Part shown: piece after piece, positions 22,383 to 33,639 of the stretch
Numbering within the stretch: the stretch's first letter is position 1
How the letters are laid out: the number at the start of each line of letters is the position of its first letter
Assembly (NCBI RefSeq): GCF_047948215.1
Contig: NC_134455.1
Span: 160,624,575 to 160,688,574, forward strand
DNA: 64,000 nt
Direction: 5' to 3'
Source of the DNA: Lycorma delicatula
Taxonomy: Eukaryota; Arthropoda; Insecta; Hemiptera; Fulgoridae
Notes under the pieces: generated by a model
What the model was told of the DNA's origin: nothing
Databases searched by the model: none
What the model saw: only the letters and a program-made list of their open reading frames with translations
Program-made: the position numbers and the translations under genes

Positions 22383-23530
22383 CAGAGTGCCCACAAAGTT
22401 ATTTTCTATGATGCAGAGGTTGGTAACATGTACGTAATCAGGTAATTGTAAGGATAATCAGCTGCATTCTTTTTCTTCAAAAAAATTACAGGTTTATTGG
22501 AAGTTGATGTTATTTTCTTTTGTTCACTGAGAATTTTGATTTCTGCAGTGTTAGGTTAAAATGGCAGACACAATTGATTATTAACTCAAAGAAAGACTTG
22601 CTGTTTTTTGGGTGCATGAGCATACTAATGTATATGAAAACCATGAATGAACCCTGGTAATGGGAAAAAAGATTTTTTCACCTAATCGCTCCTTGAAAAG
22701 ATGTGTATGTTCTCCTAGTTGATTGAATAGCTCTGATACCGTTAAGGACTCTTGTTTAAAATCTATTTTTAAGTTAACCAGAAAAGATCTTCAAAGCTAA
22801 TGAATTTCACCAGTTTCACCCTATTAAAAATTTCAGAAAGTAATGAAAAAATATCTTGGATTTAAAACTTTAAGCTTCATGTTAATGACCTTTCTGACTA
22901 AGTATGTCGTTTATGTAATAGATTTTGTAACAAATATTTTTGGCGCAAAGAAAATCTCCACTTTTACAAGGAAATCGCAGCGTTCCCACCTCAAGTAAGA
23001 TGTGGGAAGCAATATCTGAAGAGGCGACATATTGAAAAGGTGACATACTTTTTTAAGGTGATAACTGCATCTCATTCTTTAACATCTTGAAAGTTATTTT
23101 ATTCCTCATCTTCGATTGACTAATAAGAAATTATCTACCATTCCCTGACAAGATGGAGCTCCAGCTCAGTCAGTGAGGTAATTTTTAAATGAACATTTTA
23201 AAGGGTATGGAATTAGTAGAGGCTACGAAATTCAGTACTTGAATTCATACTTAATAACTTATGTTAGCTTCCTTTGAGGCATAATCAAAGAAAGAATTCC
23301 CATTTGTGACTAAGAAATGTTGATGAATAAAAACTTTATGATTCTGATTCTTCAAAATGGAAGAAAATGTCTAAACTCACTTGGCGTCCGTTAAAATTGT
23401 GTGCGGACAATGGAGGAGCAGATACAGATGTAATTTAAAACAAATTTTATGTGTAAAAATATCAAATAAATGAATGACAAACAATTCATGTTTATTTCTT
23501 TATATGGAAAAAGACTTTATGGCCATTCTG
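22383..23530 (+). mobile_element. Mariner-like transposon with TIRs and TA target site
   Basis: The left terminus (with the flanking TA at 22381-22382) reads TACAGAGTGCCCACAAAG and the right terminus, reverse-complemented, TACAGAATGGCCATAAAG; over 25 bp about 20 positions match. TA flanks both ends (22381-22382, 23531-23532), as expected for IS630/Tc1/mariner elements. The single decayed transposase lies inside on the plus strand. Total length is about 1.15 kb, which is normal for the group. Confidence 0.85.
22561..23438 (+). pseudogene. Mariner-like transposase pseudogene
   Basis: The ATG at 22561 opens MADTIDY. Across different frames I can read FWRKENLHFYKEIAAFPPQV (the block between the first and second catalytic Asp), QDGAPAQSVSEV (second Asp block), SFL-stop-GIIKERI (FLWG block of the third catalytic region, Trp changed to stop) and LCADNGGADTD near the C-terminus. 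These are the landmarks of the same mariner-like family as the gene at 30175-31181. Many stops and frameshifts make it a clear pseudogene. Confidence 0.7.
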
Positions 23531-23532
23531 TA

Positions 23533-25119
23533 AAATAAACTTAATCTAAAAATTACATTTATTTACAATAAACATCTAATCTAAGTTGCCGTTAAAATTA
23601 GAAGGCTAACTTCCATCTGATGGTTTATAATCTGGCTGTCTGTTAGAAAGATCAAAATTATTCACCCATATTTTATTACTTTAAAAAAGATAAACTTTAT
23701 TAACAGCAGAGTAAATTAACAAAATTAGCAACTTATCTGAAATAGACAGCTGATTTGTGTCTGAAATTATTAGAATTATTAAATCTTTGCCAGAAATTGC
23801 AAAAAAGAGTATTATGATCTACTATATTTCTGATAAGTATATTTCTCATATAATAAGAAAACTGGGAAAAAAATGAACTTTGTTCTATTTGTACTCTGAA
23901 ACCTCCATGTAACATCTATACTGAAAACTCAATACTTTTTAAATGTCAATTTTTAGAAATAGGCTACAAATTCAAACAACTATCGACAGTTGAGTAGGGT
24001 AAATTTGGCGCCAATTTAAAAATAACCAAATTTTTGAGAAGAATTTATAAAATACATTTTTATTTTTATTTTTTGAAGTAGTTTTATTTTTTTTATATGT
24101 ATACTTTATAAGTAACATAAAAAAATTTTTCATTCAGAGATAAAAAATTGTAATGCGAGAAAAATGCAATTTTTAAGTGATTGAATCATACATCCTGTGA
24201 ATAAAATGTAGTAAAATAACCGAGTTCGTTTTCTACGAATAAATTGTTCGAATTAGTGATCCGGTCACGGATGACAAAGCTCTAACCTCGGCATTGAAAA
24301 CTTTCTACTACGCGAGTGACGCAATACCGATAATACGTGTGCCCTCACCCTAAATTGTTTTTTACCGAGTTTCGAAGAAAATTTCAGTATTATTTTCGGT
24401 TGCATGGTTGATGTCGGGGACGGGGGGTGAAAATGAATTTTCTTTACGTTTTGAGGTATGTGTACGAAAATACCATTCACTTAAATTGTAGTTTCCTTAC
24501 ATATATATATAGGCTTACGTATTTAATTTTTTGACTCAAAAATCTCCACAACTACTAGATCAATTTTATTGTAATTTATATATGCTGCTATAGTCTATAA
24601 GATTTTTTTTCATTCAATGCTTACTTAAAATCGGTTACATTTAAATAAACCTTTATTAAATTGTATCACTTCCCAAATATCACAGAATCCTCAACGAAAC
24701 GCCTCAAGAATTACCCTAGTATATTAAAAGCTTTTATGCCAAGCACATACAATCAGCAATTACAAATGAGACTAAACACCACTAGACTGAAAACAGAATA
24801 ATATATCACAATAAGTTGAAATAAAAAAAAAAGGTTGAACCAATGTAAAGAAAAAAGAAAAACCTATGTAACAAATTAGAAATTATTATTATTATAAAAT
24901 ATAAGATAATGTACAATATAATGGCCAAGCTAAACAATTCGGAATTTACTCTAATATCTAATACATAGTTATTTAATTATTTTTCCTTTGTATTCCTAGA
25001 AGGTTAAAAATTTCAGTTTTTGTGCACATTTATAGATTTATATTCTGAACTAACAAAAACACTTCTTATTTTTTTGTTTCAGCAATTACTAAGATCATTA
25101 GGAACTATTTTGGGGAAAT
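23533..25119. other. AT-rich DNA with an unassigned repeat-like patch
   Basis: The patch 24245-24480 is GC-richer than its surroundings and could be a dispersed repeat, but there is no second copy here to compare. Near 24490-24570 a run TATATATATAGG followed by CAACTACTAGATCAATTTT recalls 5' ends of insect Helitrons and is similar in style to 41567. No gene is seen. Confidence 0.4.
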
Positions 25120-25129
25120 TTTCTATACT

Positions 25130-25206
25130 CTAATCGGAAATCGAACTCGGGTTCTTTGGTCTAACAGACAAGCGCGCTACGGCCTGTTCCCCGGGACGAT
25201 CAATCC
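25130..25206 (-). repeat. tRNA-like sequence / SINE head
   Basis: The minus strand contains GAGTTCGATTTCC (25148-25136), close to a B box, and upstream TAGCGCGCTTGTCTGTTAGAC, like the D-to-anticodon part of a tRNA. I cannot draw a full cloverleaf with a 7-bp acceptor stem, so a functional tRNA gene is unlikely. It is better read as the head of a tRNA-derived SINE or a tRNA pseudogene. Confidence 0.45.
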
Positions 25207-26896
25207 CTATTAATATCTTTCTGAATATGAAATTAAAATTGAAAAAAGTATAAAAACAAAGCTATTTTAAAAACTATTGAAAAAATTTTAAAACTTACAA
25301 ACATTTTCAAAATAATTAAATATTTTGTCCCAGAATACTGTAAACATAAACTGTTAATGAAAAAGGGTGAATCTAATAATATATTTTTTCCCTGAACTCT
25401 TATTTTTAAAACTTCTCTGTCACGCAATGATTTTGTATGAGACATATTTAGATTTAACCTACTTATTTCCAATATGAAGAAGTCCTTCTAGAACCAGACT
25501 TAGACTTTTAGAGGTAATCTCGCCACAAATTAACTACCCTCAACTACTTACTAATCCTTAATTTGGCGTAGAATTCTAAAAGTAACAATTTAAAGAATTA
25601 TTTTTAAACAGAAATTTTATTTATTACTTCGTTTTTTGGACGTCGTTCTACTTCTTTAAAATTCTACGTATATAAGGTTTTTTGGTTTTGTTTTTATTTA
25701 AACAGCCCTACAACAACGCCGTTCGTGCGAAAAAAATTTACAAGGAACACAAAGGTGAGAAAATGTGTTTTATTAAAAATAAGAAAAACGATGCAGAAAA
25801 ACGACACAAAAAGACTACTACTGAGCACGAAGTAAGGATCTGTGGAAGGCGGAATGTGCTATTTTTACACTAATAATCTCTACTAATTTTCAAAAGTTTT
25901 TATGTTATTCAAAATATTTTGAACCGGTAAAGGCATCAGGTTACAAATATGTACGCTGTTTTTTTGTTCAGCACGCGATAGCGATACACAACAGTCATGA
26001 CGAGAAAAATAAACATCTCTTCCAATCATCTAGACAATGTAACTTTTTTTCAAAAATATCTTTCTCAAAGGTTTGCAAAACAAATTCTAAACTGGGACTA
26101 CAAAAAAAGTTTCATTATAAAATAAAAAAGAATAATCGAAATCTATCCATTTGATGAAGCGTTTTAAGGCTAGAACATAGTAAAAACCACATAGGTATCG
26201 AATTCCGAATATCCTCATTTTTGTCGAGGTTAAATAAATTAAGTGTTTCAGTTAAAATTACAGCCTGATTTTTTCGCGAAATCTTTCGACAAATATTTAT
26301 TTCAATTGTGGCGTTTAGTCTTCCCGTATGAATAACAGAAAATGATTTTTCAGTCATTTACTTATTCCATTTCTTGTAAAGCCTCCTTCGTCAGTAAGTA
26401 CGCGAAAAAATAAATTGATTTATTTTAACCTCGATATTTTTACAAATTTTTTGAAGTCCAGTGGGAGCGATAAACATAAAATAAAATCTGCATATTCTAG
26501 ATGCTAAACTTTCTACAGGCGGAAAGTGTACTCGTTTTTTTTTCCGAAGAATTCGGGTTATTTTACTACATCATAGTACATTTTTCCTCCGTTGAGCTAA
26601 AACCATAATTCGTCAAAGGCAGTGATTCATCTATAAATTCATGGGTATACTGAACAAACGAGCTAATTTTCGTCTTATTTTCAATACTGTATTAATTATG
26701 AAAAAACTTTTTCGCGTTCAGCAAATTATGGAAACGATGAACGTAAACATTTTGTACGTAGCTGCTCAAACACCGCAGCAAACATTTTGCGGTCAGAATT
26801 CTTCTTTTGTATTTGTGATATGCAATTAGTGCATTTACGCAATTTAACCTGCTTGGTTGTTTACCTTCAAAATAAATACATAGATAAAAATAATAA
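25207..26896. other. AT-rich DNA, nothing recognised
   Basis: Short frames at 25682-25873 and 26641-26829 (plus) show no homology I know. No repeat structure is evident. Confidence 0.6.
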
Positions 26897-27470
26897 TTTT
26901 TTTTTTTTTTGGTGTGGGGAGGAAGGTGGAAATGCATTTACGCACGGAGTGTCGGGCTCCGTTTGATATTATTATCCAATCACCATCAGCAGACTACCGA
27001 CTAAAACCACCCTTCTTTCCACCAGGACTCGACCCGGAAACGTTAAACATATTACTTCAGGACGAGTCCTCCTATCCTGGCTTGAGAAGACCGATACATA
27101 ATTTCGACGACTATCCAGGTCATCCTTTTTGGTCCTGAGAATGCTACCGAAGAATCGAGCCACACTCTCCCATCCCAACCCCGTAGGGGGAAGACACCCA
27201 CCTTGTGACGTTACCGGTCACCACACTACCTCCTCCGTTTCGAGCCCTGAGGGGCTTTACCGGAGGTCTTCTTTAGACCCTCTGATTGACTAAATCTCAT
27301 AGTCATCAGCCAAACCTCGGTCGGGATGCTAGCGATGTAAATGCCTCGGCAGACATTTTCATCAGTAAAATACAAATCAAATATTACCTTCGTGTATGCC
27401 TCAAACGGACATCTTCACATCCAACCTAACATGATTTTCTCAAAGTAATCTCTGATCTCTTTTCACGAGC
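26897..27470 (-). mobile_element. Non-LTR element fragment ending in poly(A), minus strand
   Basis: On the minus strand the sequence ends CCTTCCTCCCCACACC followed by 14 A (T run at 26897-26910 on the plus strand), a typical LINE or SINE 3' terminus. Upstream it contains a copy of the 5'-UTR-like repeat (27450-27177). No ORF1 or ORF2 is present between them, so this is either an internally deleted LINE or a non-autonomous derivative made of UTR sequence. The 5' boundary is approximate. Confidence 0.5.
27177..27450 (-). repeat. 5'-UTR-like repeat with hairpin, copy 2
   Basis: It is colinear with 7780-8060 at roughly 80 percent identity by eye. The hairpin arms are 27331-27343 and 27354-27366 with the loop CCTCGGCAGA, identical to the loop of copy 1. 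The arms carry two mismatched pairs compared with the perfect copy at 14205-14240. Confidence 0.65.
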
Positions 27471-27520
27471 AGAGATTTACGTTGTACAAAGTCTTTTTCA
27501 GTGCTATTTTTGAGCTGGTG

Positions 27521-27557
27521 GTGAACCTGGAGAAGGTACACTCTTCTCCAGGTTCAC
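27521..27557. repeat. Perfect 15-bp inverted repeat
   Basis: Arms GTGAACCTGGAGAAG (27521-27535) and CTTCTCCAGGTTCAC (27543-27557) surround a 7-nt loop GTACACT. Outside the arms the symmetry stops at once. It is not the end of any element I could define. Confidence 0.85.
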
Positions 27558-28289
27558 AATCTTGCTGTCTGAGAACTGTTACAACGGTTTTGCGGTTTAA
27601 GACGATTCATATCCATTTCACGGGATTCAGAGTATTTTTGCGCACGATTTGTTCGAGCACCCGCCTCATCGTGGAAAAAAGAGTGGCAACGACTCCTGGT
27701 CGGAAGTCCCTGTTACGAGCAAAGGGACTGGTAGATTTTAGAACGAGGTTGGACTGTATGTTCATAGGTGATGAATGAAGACAACGCCTTGTTGCTTGTT
27801 GAATAATGGTTTAATGAATTGTCGTCTTGACAGTTAATGAAATGAATTGAAACATAACGTATAACTTGACGTATAAAAACAAAAAATATAAAATTAAATA
27901 AAACATTAAAGCTAACGTTCATCCGAACAAACAATGAAGTCCACCCGGACTAAGAGTATGACGTGACCGCCTTGGATCAGATTCGAGCGCCGAAAGCTAG
28001 TACGAGCGAAACTCCGGTGAGCGCTAGCCCCCACTAGATCGCAGCACCGGACGGCTAGACGTGGAACGGAACAGGGACCTTTACCCTTAGTCCTGCTCGC
28101 GCCGGAGGCAAGCCTGGCAGCTCTGCTTCGTTGGCTCATGATGTTTTGGCGGAACTAAATGGCTTGTTTTTCTAGCAAACCTCAAGAGTACAAATGCAGC
28201 TACCAAAGGGAGATTATTGCCTCGCCTAGAAATTCTTCCGAGCGGCTTTCACACTCTCGTGTAGGGTTTTGAGAGTCTTGCCTCGAAGC

Positions 28290-28745
28290 CTAAGGGAGTA
28301 ACTGCAGTTCAGAAACCGGCCCAGGCCCCAATGCAGCCGTGTAGGTATGCTGAGGTGGTTAGGGGCAGATGAGAAATCACCTAGTCAAGAGACCTGAGGC
28401 AGCGTTTGTCAGCAGAGCGGAGGGCTCGACTGTGTCCAGCAGTCAGCTGTAGAAAGACCTTCAGCTGTTCCGGTTGCCCTTTGGGGTGACCGGAAGGGTG
28501 TTAAAATCGGAAACATCAAAGAGACCAAGAAGGAATTAGTTGTAGTAGGGAACAATACCGAGACTATTCAGGCAATTAGATTCCACTCCGGCTAAGCGGT
28601 TGAATATAAAAATAGATCCGAAGAGAACGCGTAGGAACACTGGGTGTTCAACTGTATTAACGTCATCACAAAGAGACATATAGGCATTTCTCTCCTGGCA
28701 AATCGATGTAGGTATGCCTCAAAGCACCCATGGCCCGACAACACC
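28290..28745 (+). pseudogene. Possible R1-type ORF1 (gag) trace
   Basis: Broken plus-strand frames give CRYAEVVRGR, KGVKIGNIKETKKELVVVG, TETIQAIRFHSG and EHWVFNC, spaced as in ORF1 of R1-clade LINEs, where a YA-VV-G motif is followed by a V-K-KG-V-V- domain and an HWV block. Frames change several times and no zinc knuckles remain. The reading is suggestive rather than firm. It lies next to, but in the opposite direction from, the RT fragment that follows. Confidence 0.35.
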
Positions 28746-28892
28746 TAGGAGAGATGAAAAGTCATCTCCCAGAAATCCCTATTATTCCACTTCAGCAAGT
28801 CTGAAATTAGTCTTTTGGTCCATACAGATTTTTTTGTCTGCTGCCATCCGTCTTGCCACAATCGCATGACACTTAACCTCGCATCTGATTTA

Positions 28893-30174
28893 TAGATTCA
28901 TCATACTTGAATCCCCGCTCCATGATCAACAAATCTATTGGCGGAACGTCTCACAGCACACATACGGTCTCGTACAACATCGCACAGTATCCTGTAACCA
29001 CCCCCAACATAAATCTTCTGTGTATACTGACGAGCCTGCTCAGACTCCGTTTAATGCGTATTACGTTTTTCCAAGCAGGCGTCGCGTACAATATAAATGT
29101 CACAGCAGTCATTATAGCCCTTGTTTTGGAAGCTCTTGGTGCCAATTGGACCGACATCGCGAGTGTACTTTCTGCACGTTACAAACGTATACCGCATGTT
29201 CACTGAATGAGCAAAGTTCATCCAAAATAATGCCCAAATACTTAACAGTCTCCACTCCCCGAATCCGATGTTCGCCTATCTCGAGCTTTATGGGACGCAG
29301 TTTCCTTTTTCCAGTCAGCATTAAATGTTGACATTTTTCCGGAGACAAAGCTAAACCAAGCTGCCCAAGCTATGACTCAATAGTTGCTAAGGTCTCGTTA
29401 CCTCTTTCCTGGACTTCTTCCTTAGACTGTCCACGACCATCACGGCCATATCATCGGCGTAAGCAGTGGCTGTTATCTGTTGCGGGAATCGAATACCCAG
29501 TATCCCATCAAAAACAATGATCCACAGGAGGGGCTCCAGGACAGAGCCCTTCGGAACGTCCCAAACAGCTGAAGTTTAAACCTGCCTTCAATTGTTTCAA
29601 CTGAGACCCATCTATCTCGTAAATATTGCACAATCTGGCGCATAAGGTACCCGACAACGCCTTTTTGTCTGAGCGTATCCATAATGCTCACCCATGAGAC
29701 CGAACCAAAAGCGTTCCGGACATCCAACAATATTAGAGCCGGAATTCCCCTGGTTCTCCAGGTGCCTCTTCTTACTGTTATGGCCCACCCTACCATCTTC
29801 CCGACTGCCTGGATAGTCGATCGACCCCTGACAAATTCATATTGATGTTCATGAATACCCTCACCCGTACGCAGCTCATCCCATAAACGAGCCGCAAGCG
29901 CCATTTCGACCACCTTGGCCATATTATTTAAAAGGCACAAAGGTCTTTGCACTTCTCCAATCTCTTCACGATTTCCCTTGGGAATAAAAACTAAACGGGC
30001 TTCCTTCTAACACGAAGGAAATAACTCATTCTCAAACACTTTATTAATCAACTCAAGGATATCGCCAGGTGTTTTGCGCATAAGTCGTTTGAGGACACCA
30101 GCCGGCACTCCGTCAGGACCCGGAATTTTCTTATTATTAAGCTCATTAACAACCCTAACAATCTCCGACATAGT
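28893..30174 (-). pseudogene. R1/TRAS-like reverse transcriptase fragment
   Basis: Read on the minus strand from 30174: MSEIVRVVNELNNKKIPGPD (fingers block KIPGPDG), RPLCLLNNMAKVVEM, YEFVRGRSTIQA, LILLDVRNAFGSVSW (catalytic Asp of motif A), then AYADDMAVMVVDS (YADD at 29461-29450), VKYLGIILDE, and a thumb block with YATPAWKNVIRIKR and PPIDLLIMERGFKY. The SPQGS-type motif B near 29540 is disrupted and one stop lies near 30010. The endonuclease and C-terminal CCHC are absent. Its 5' edge abuts the transposase stop codon at 30175 with no gap, so it is part of a rearranged mosaic. Confidence 0.8.
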
Positions 30175-31181
30175 TTAACGTTTTCTTTCAAACTCGACAG
30201 GTAAATCAGTGTTTCTTGCAACTTTTTTCAAAGTTTGTGGCTGGATATTTAATACAGCTTGTTCAATATTGACTTTCAATTGTTCAAGTGTTCGTGATTT
30301 GTTGCTGTAGGCTTTTTCTTTGAGGTAACCCCAAAGAAAAAAATCCGCCGCAATCAAATCTGGAGATCTTGGTGGCCACAAGCCTCGACCGATAACACGA
30401 TTACCAAAGAATTCCTGAACGAAATCAGAAGTTGAACCTGCGTAGTGCGATGGCGCAAAGTCATGTTGTAGCCAGCAGTGTCTGTCTTCCTCTTCCAAGA
30501 GTGCAATGAACTGGAATAAAATATTCTGATATCTTTCTGCATTAATGGTGTACTCGAAAAAAATTGACCGATTATTTTCTTCCGCGATATCGCGCACCAC
30601 ACGCCCAACTTCTGCGGGTGTAATTGTTTTTCGTGATAAACGTGGGGATTTTCAGCACTCCAAATTCTACTGTTTTGGCTGTTTACGTAGCCATCCAAAT
30701 GAAACCGTGCTTCATCTGTGAAAAATAACGAATCCATAACATTAATTCCCTCACACAGAAATCGACGGAACCATTGACAATATTGTAGCCGTTTTTCTTT
30801 GTCGAGCTCAAGAAGTTGACGAACCGTTTGAATGCGATAAGGTCGTAATTGTAATTGTTTGGTCGCCCGATGAACAGTTGATTTAGACAAATTAATTTCA
30901 GCAGACAAACGTCTGATCGATTTATTTGGCGAGGCGAGTAATCGGTCTTTGATTTCAGTGACTGTATCTGAATTCAACACTTCAAGTGACGCAGATCTTT
31001 TGTGTTCCTTGTTATTAACAGAAGCAGTCTCTCTAAATTATGCAACTAACCTTAATACTGATGTTTTGTTAGGAGCTGGTTTATCTGGGTACTTATGGCG
31101 AAACAAATCTTGCACTGCAACCACTGATTTCGTACTGAAGTACGACTCAACAATGAAAACACGTTCATCTAGCGAAAACAT
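30175..31181 (-). pseudogene. Mariner-like (DDE) transposase, nearly full length
   Basis: The ATG at 31181 opens MFSLDERVFIVESYFSTKSV, an N-terminal helix-turn-helix of the type called DUF4817. Then come RRLSAEINLSKSTVHRATKQ (second HTH), FTDEARFHLDGYVNSQN (first catalytic Asp), WCAISRKKIIG, WLQHDFAPSHYAG (second Asp) and PPRSPDLIAADFFLWGYLKE (third catalytic region). The only defects I see are a TAA in the N-terminal part (about 31044) and a 1-nt frameshift in a T run near 30567. It would be a cut-and-paste transposase acting on TA sites. This is among the least decayed transposase genes in the window. Confidence 0.85.
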
Positions 31182-31338
31182 CTTGTCTCTAGCAATACAC
31201 TGAACGTTATGATTGCATTGTTGTTACTATCGGTAGTGTTCTACTGCGTCGCCGCGATGTTCAGATGTTGGACGAGTCCATTTCAGTAACGAGTAGGGGA
31301 GTAAGCTTGACTTTTGAATTTCATGGATGAGTGATTGA

Positions 31339-31368
31339 TGGGTTGCGTTTTATATGGGACACTCTGTA
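31339..31368 (-). repeat. Terminal inverted repeat of the mariner-like element
   Basis: The minus strand reads TACAGAGTGTCCCATATAAA, the same type of end as the element at 22383-23530 (TACAGAGTGCCCACAAAG). It marks the 5' border of the element whose transposase lies at 30175-31181, with a TA at 31367-31368. The partner TIR is missing; the 3' side ends at the junction with the RT fragment. Confidence 0.7.
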
Positions 31369-31436
31369 TAAAAACTTTATTTATGTTCTAAGTGTTCAAA
31401 ATGTTATAGGTGTTGTTTTTAAGATGGTTGATGGTG

Positions 31437-31546
31437 AATTTGTATTTGAAGGGAAGCCAGATGATTTACCTTCTGGTGCTGTACTTCTTACATAATCAGA
31501 GGCAAAAAAAATCAGTGGGAACTTATTTACTCTTGGAAACGTGTTA
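31437..31546 (+). other. Possible exon-like segment
   Basis: The stretch begins after a splice-acceptor-like TTGTTTTTAAG, translates as MVDGEFVFEGKPDDLPSGAV and ends just before AAATGTAAGT, a good donor match. One in-frame TAA near 31506 argues against a working exon. I do not recognise the peptide. It could be a relic exon or chance. Confidence 0.2.
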
Positions 31547-31549
31547 TTG

Positions 31550-32025
31550 AAATGTAAGTTGAAGTTATTGGTAATAATAATAATTTATTTTAATAAAACA
31601 ATTAAACAATTTTACCTTTTTCATGGAATTCCAGTCTTTGTTAACGTGTTAACTGCAACTCCTTCTGGACTGAATGCCACATGCAGGGACTATCCCAAAT
31701 AGATTTTATCTACGTTCATATTTCATGAAAATAAAATAAAGCCTGTTTTGAATAATAAAATGTGAATTATTTTAAAATAATTATGATTTTTCTTTTTTCA
31801 TTAAGTAATGCCAATAACAGTTACAAAAAGAAACTCTTTCTTGTTAAAGCCTTGTAAACTCATAAATTTGTAATATTTGAATATTTTTTTAAAGGAGGTT
31901 TAGAAATAGTGTAATTTGATGAACGCACTAAAAATAAAAATTTTAATTTTCTGTTTAAAGTAAACATTTCCAAAATGCTTTCTCAGAAATCCTGCAGATT
32001 CCTTTATTTTCTTTATGTATTTATT

Positions 32026-32065
<40 letters not shown>

Positions 32066-33635
32066 TTATTTATTTATTTTTTTTTTTTGAGAAAGTTGTA
32101 ATAGTTTAAACAAGCACATTTTGCACTGCACAGTACAACAATTGTATAGAAAAAGGTTTAGTAGAATGTAGTCACAATGTGACATCATTATGCTCTGTAG
32201 TGATGACAAGAAGTAAGCCTTATTAAGACAGATTTTTACTCATAATACCTTGTTTCTCTTTGTGCTAGATGTTATCTCAAGCTTCTTTCTCAGTTTGTTC
32301 CTTTAGAAGTTCCCAAAATGTTCCAATGTGTTTGAGATTCTTCATTTTATGCATTATAATGCAATATAATTTTCTGCATTTTTCTGTAATATCACATTTC
32401 AAAAGTTCTTTGACCTCTGATGCTACTATTGTTCATGTTTTGTTATAAAGCAGTAAATTTCACAGGAATATTTTTAAGAATTTTGTTTCTAATTCCTAAT
32501 TCTGTGTTTGTTGTGAAGGAGTTGGTTTATATTTTACTCATGTGAGCATATGAATGAACAGTATTAAATTTCTGCTCTTGTATCTAGTCTTGCACATGCC
32601 ATATTGTCATTGCATTTGGCAAGCCCATATTAGCCAGATCTTTCACTCATGCAGAACATGAGAGTTTGGTATACATAGAGTTCTTTTTGGAGGGAGGATC
32701 ATAAAACCCATTTGAATTTTATATCTTAGAAATGTTTAGTTTCATTTATTTGTATATAGGTTAAAGTTTCATCCGTAAAATTATCTGTTAAGATATGAAA
32801 TGCATCTTACAACTTTTTTCAATTCGATTGATAGTTGTAATTGCAAAAAAACACATTGTATGAAAAACAATTTAAACCACTGTGTTCAAAGTTTACTAAT
32901 TCATTAATTATATTTTCATTGCTGTTTTTTATTTTATTAATTTTTCAAATATATGGGATTTCAATTTTTTCTTATTGGCTTCTAGTATGAACATGTTGTA
33001 TATATTTAATAATATTTAATGTCCTTAATATGTTCAGTATAATGTTATTGTATTTATATACTTATAATGATCCTTAATTTTTTTTAGATCTGTTGTTATT
33101 CCTACATAGAATTTTTTACAATTTTGTTTTCTGCATCCTGTTTTATAAATCTGCTTTAATATAATTTATTTTATTTCAGTGATCATCATACAAACATCTC
33201 TTCAGTTTAATTTTCTTAATGTTTTTAATCAATTTTTTTTTTTGGTTTGTAAAAAAATGTTTTTATGAAACACAGATCTCATGAAGATACTTAACAAATA
33301 TAATAAATGTAGTAAAACTAATAAATGCAGTAAATGATAAAAAAAAATAATGTTATAAATAAGCCAGTGTAATTGCTCCTGATAATGGAAAATTATTTTA
33401 AGAACATGTTAAACACAAATAAAGAAGATTGATTTAAATTAAGGTAATTATTATCAATAATGTTAGTAGCAATATTTATTAACAATAATGTTAGTGATCC
33501 TTGAATACAATATGCTACTAAATATACAAACTCATTGAAAAAGGTTACAGCAATTAAAAAAAATCATATCTTGGTAACTACTAAAGATAATAAAATGAGT
33601 ATTGTTTTTTTTAAATTTACCATCTCAAAAGGTTT
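31550..33635. other. AT-rich DNA with a (TA)n tract, no gene
   Basis: A TA microsatellite lies at about 32028-32061. The remaining sequence is T-rich and A-rich low-complexity DNA without coding signals. Confidence 0.7.
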
Positions 33636-33639
33636 TTTT

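Noticed and set aside
25130..25206. Functional tRNA gene
   Set aside because: B box and anticodon-like arm are present, but no proper acceptor stem or D arm could be paired.
27280..27400. Hammerhead-like motif CTGATGA with a downstream GAAAC on the minus strand of the UTR-like repeat
   Set aside because: The loop between them is too long, stems do not form, and the sister copy at 7.9 kb has GGAAC in place of GAAAC.
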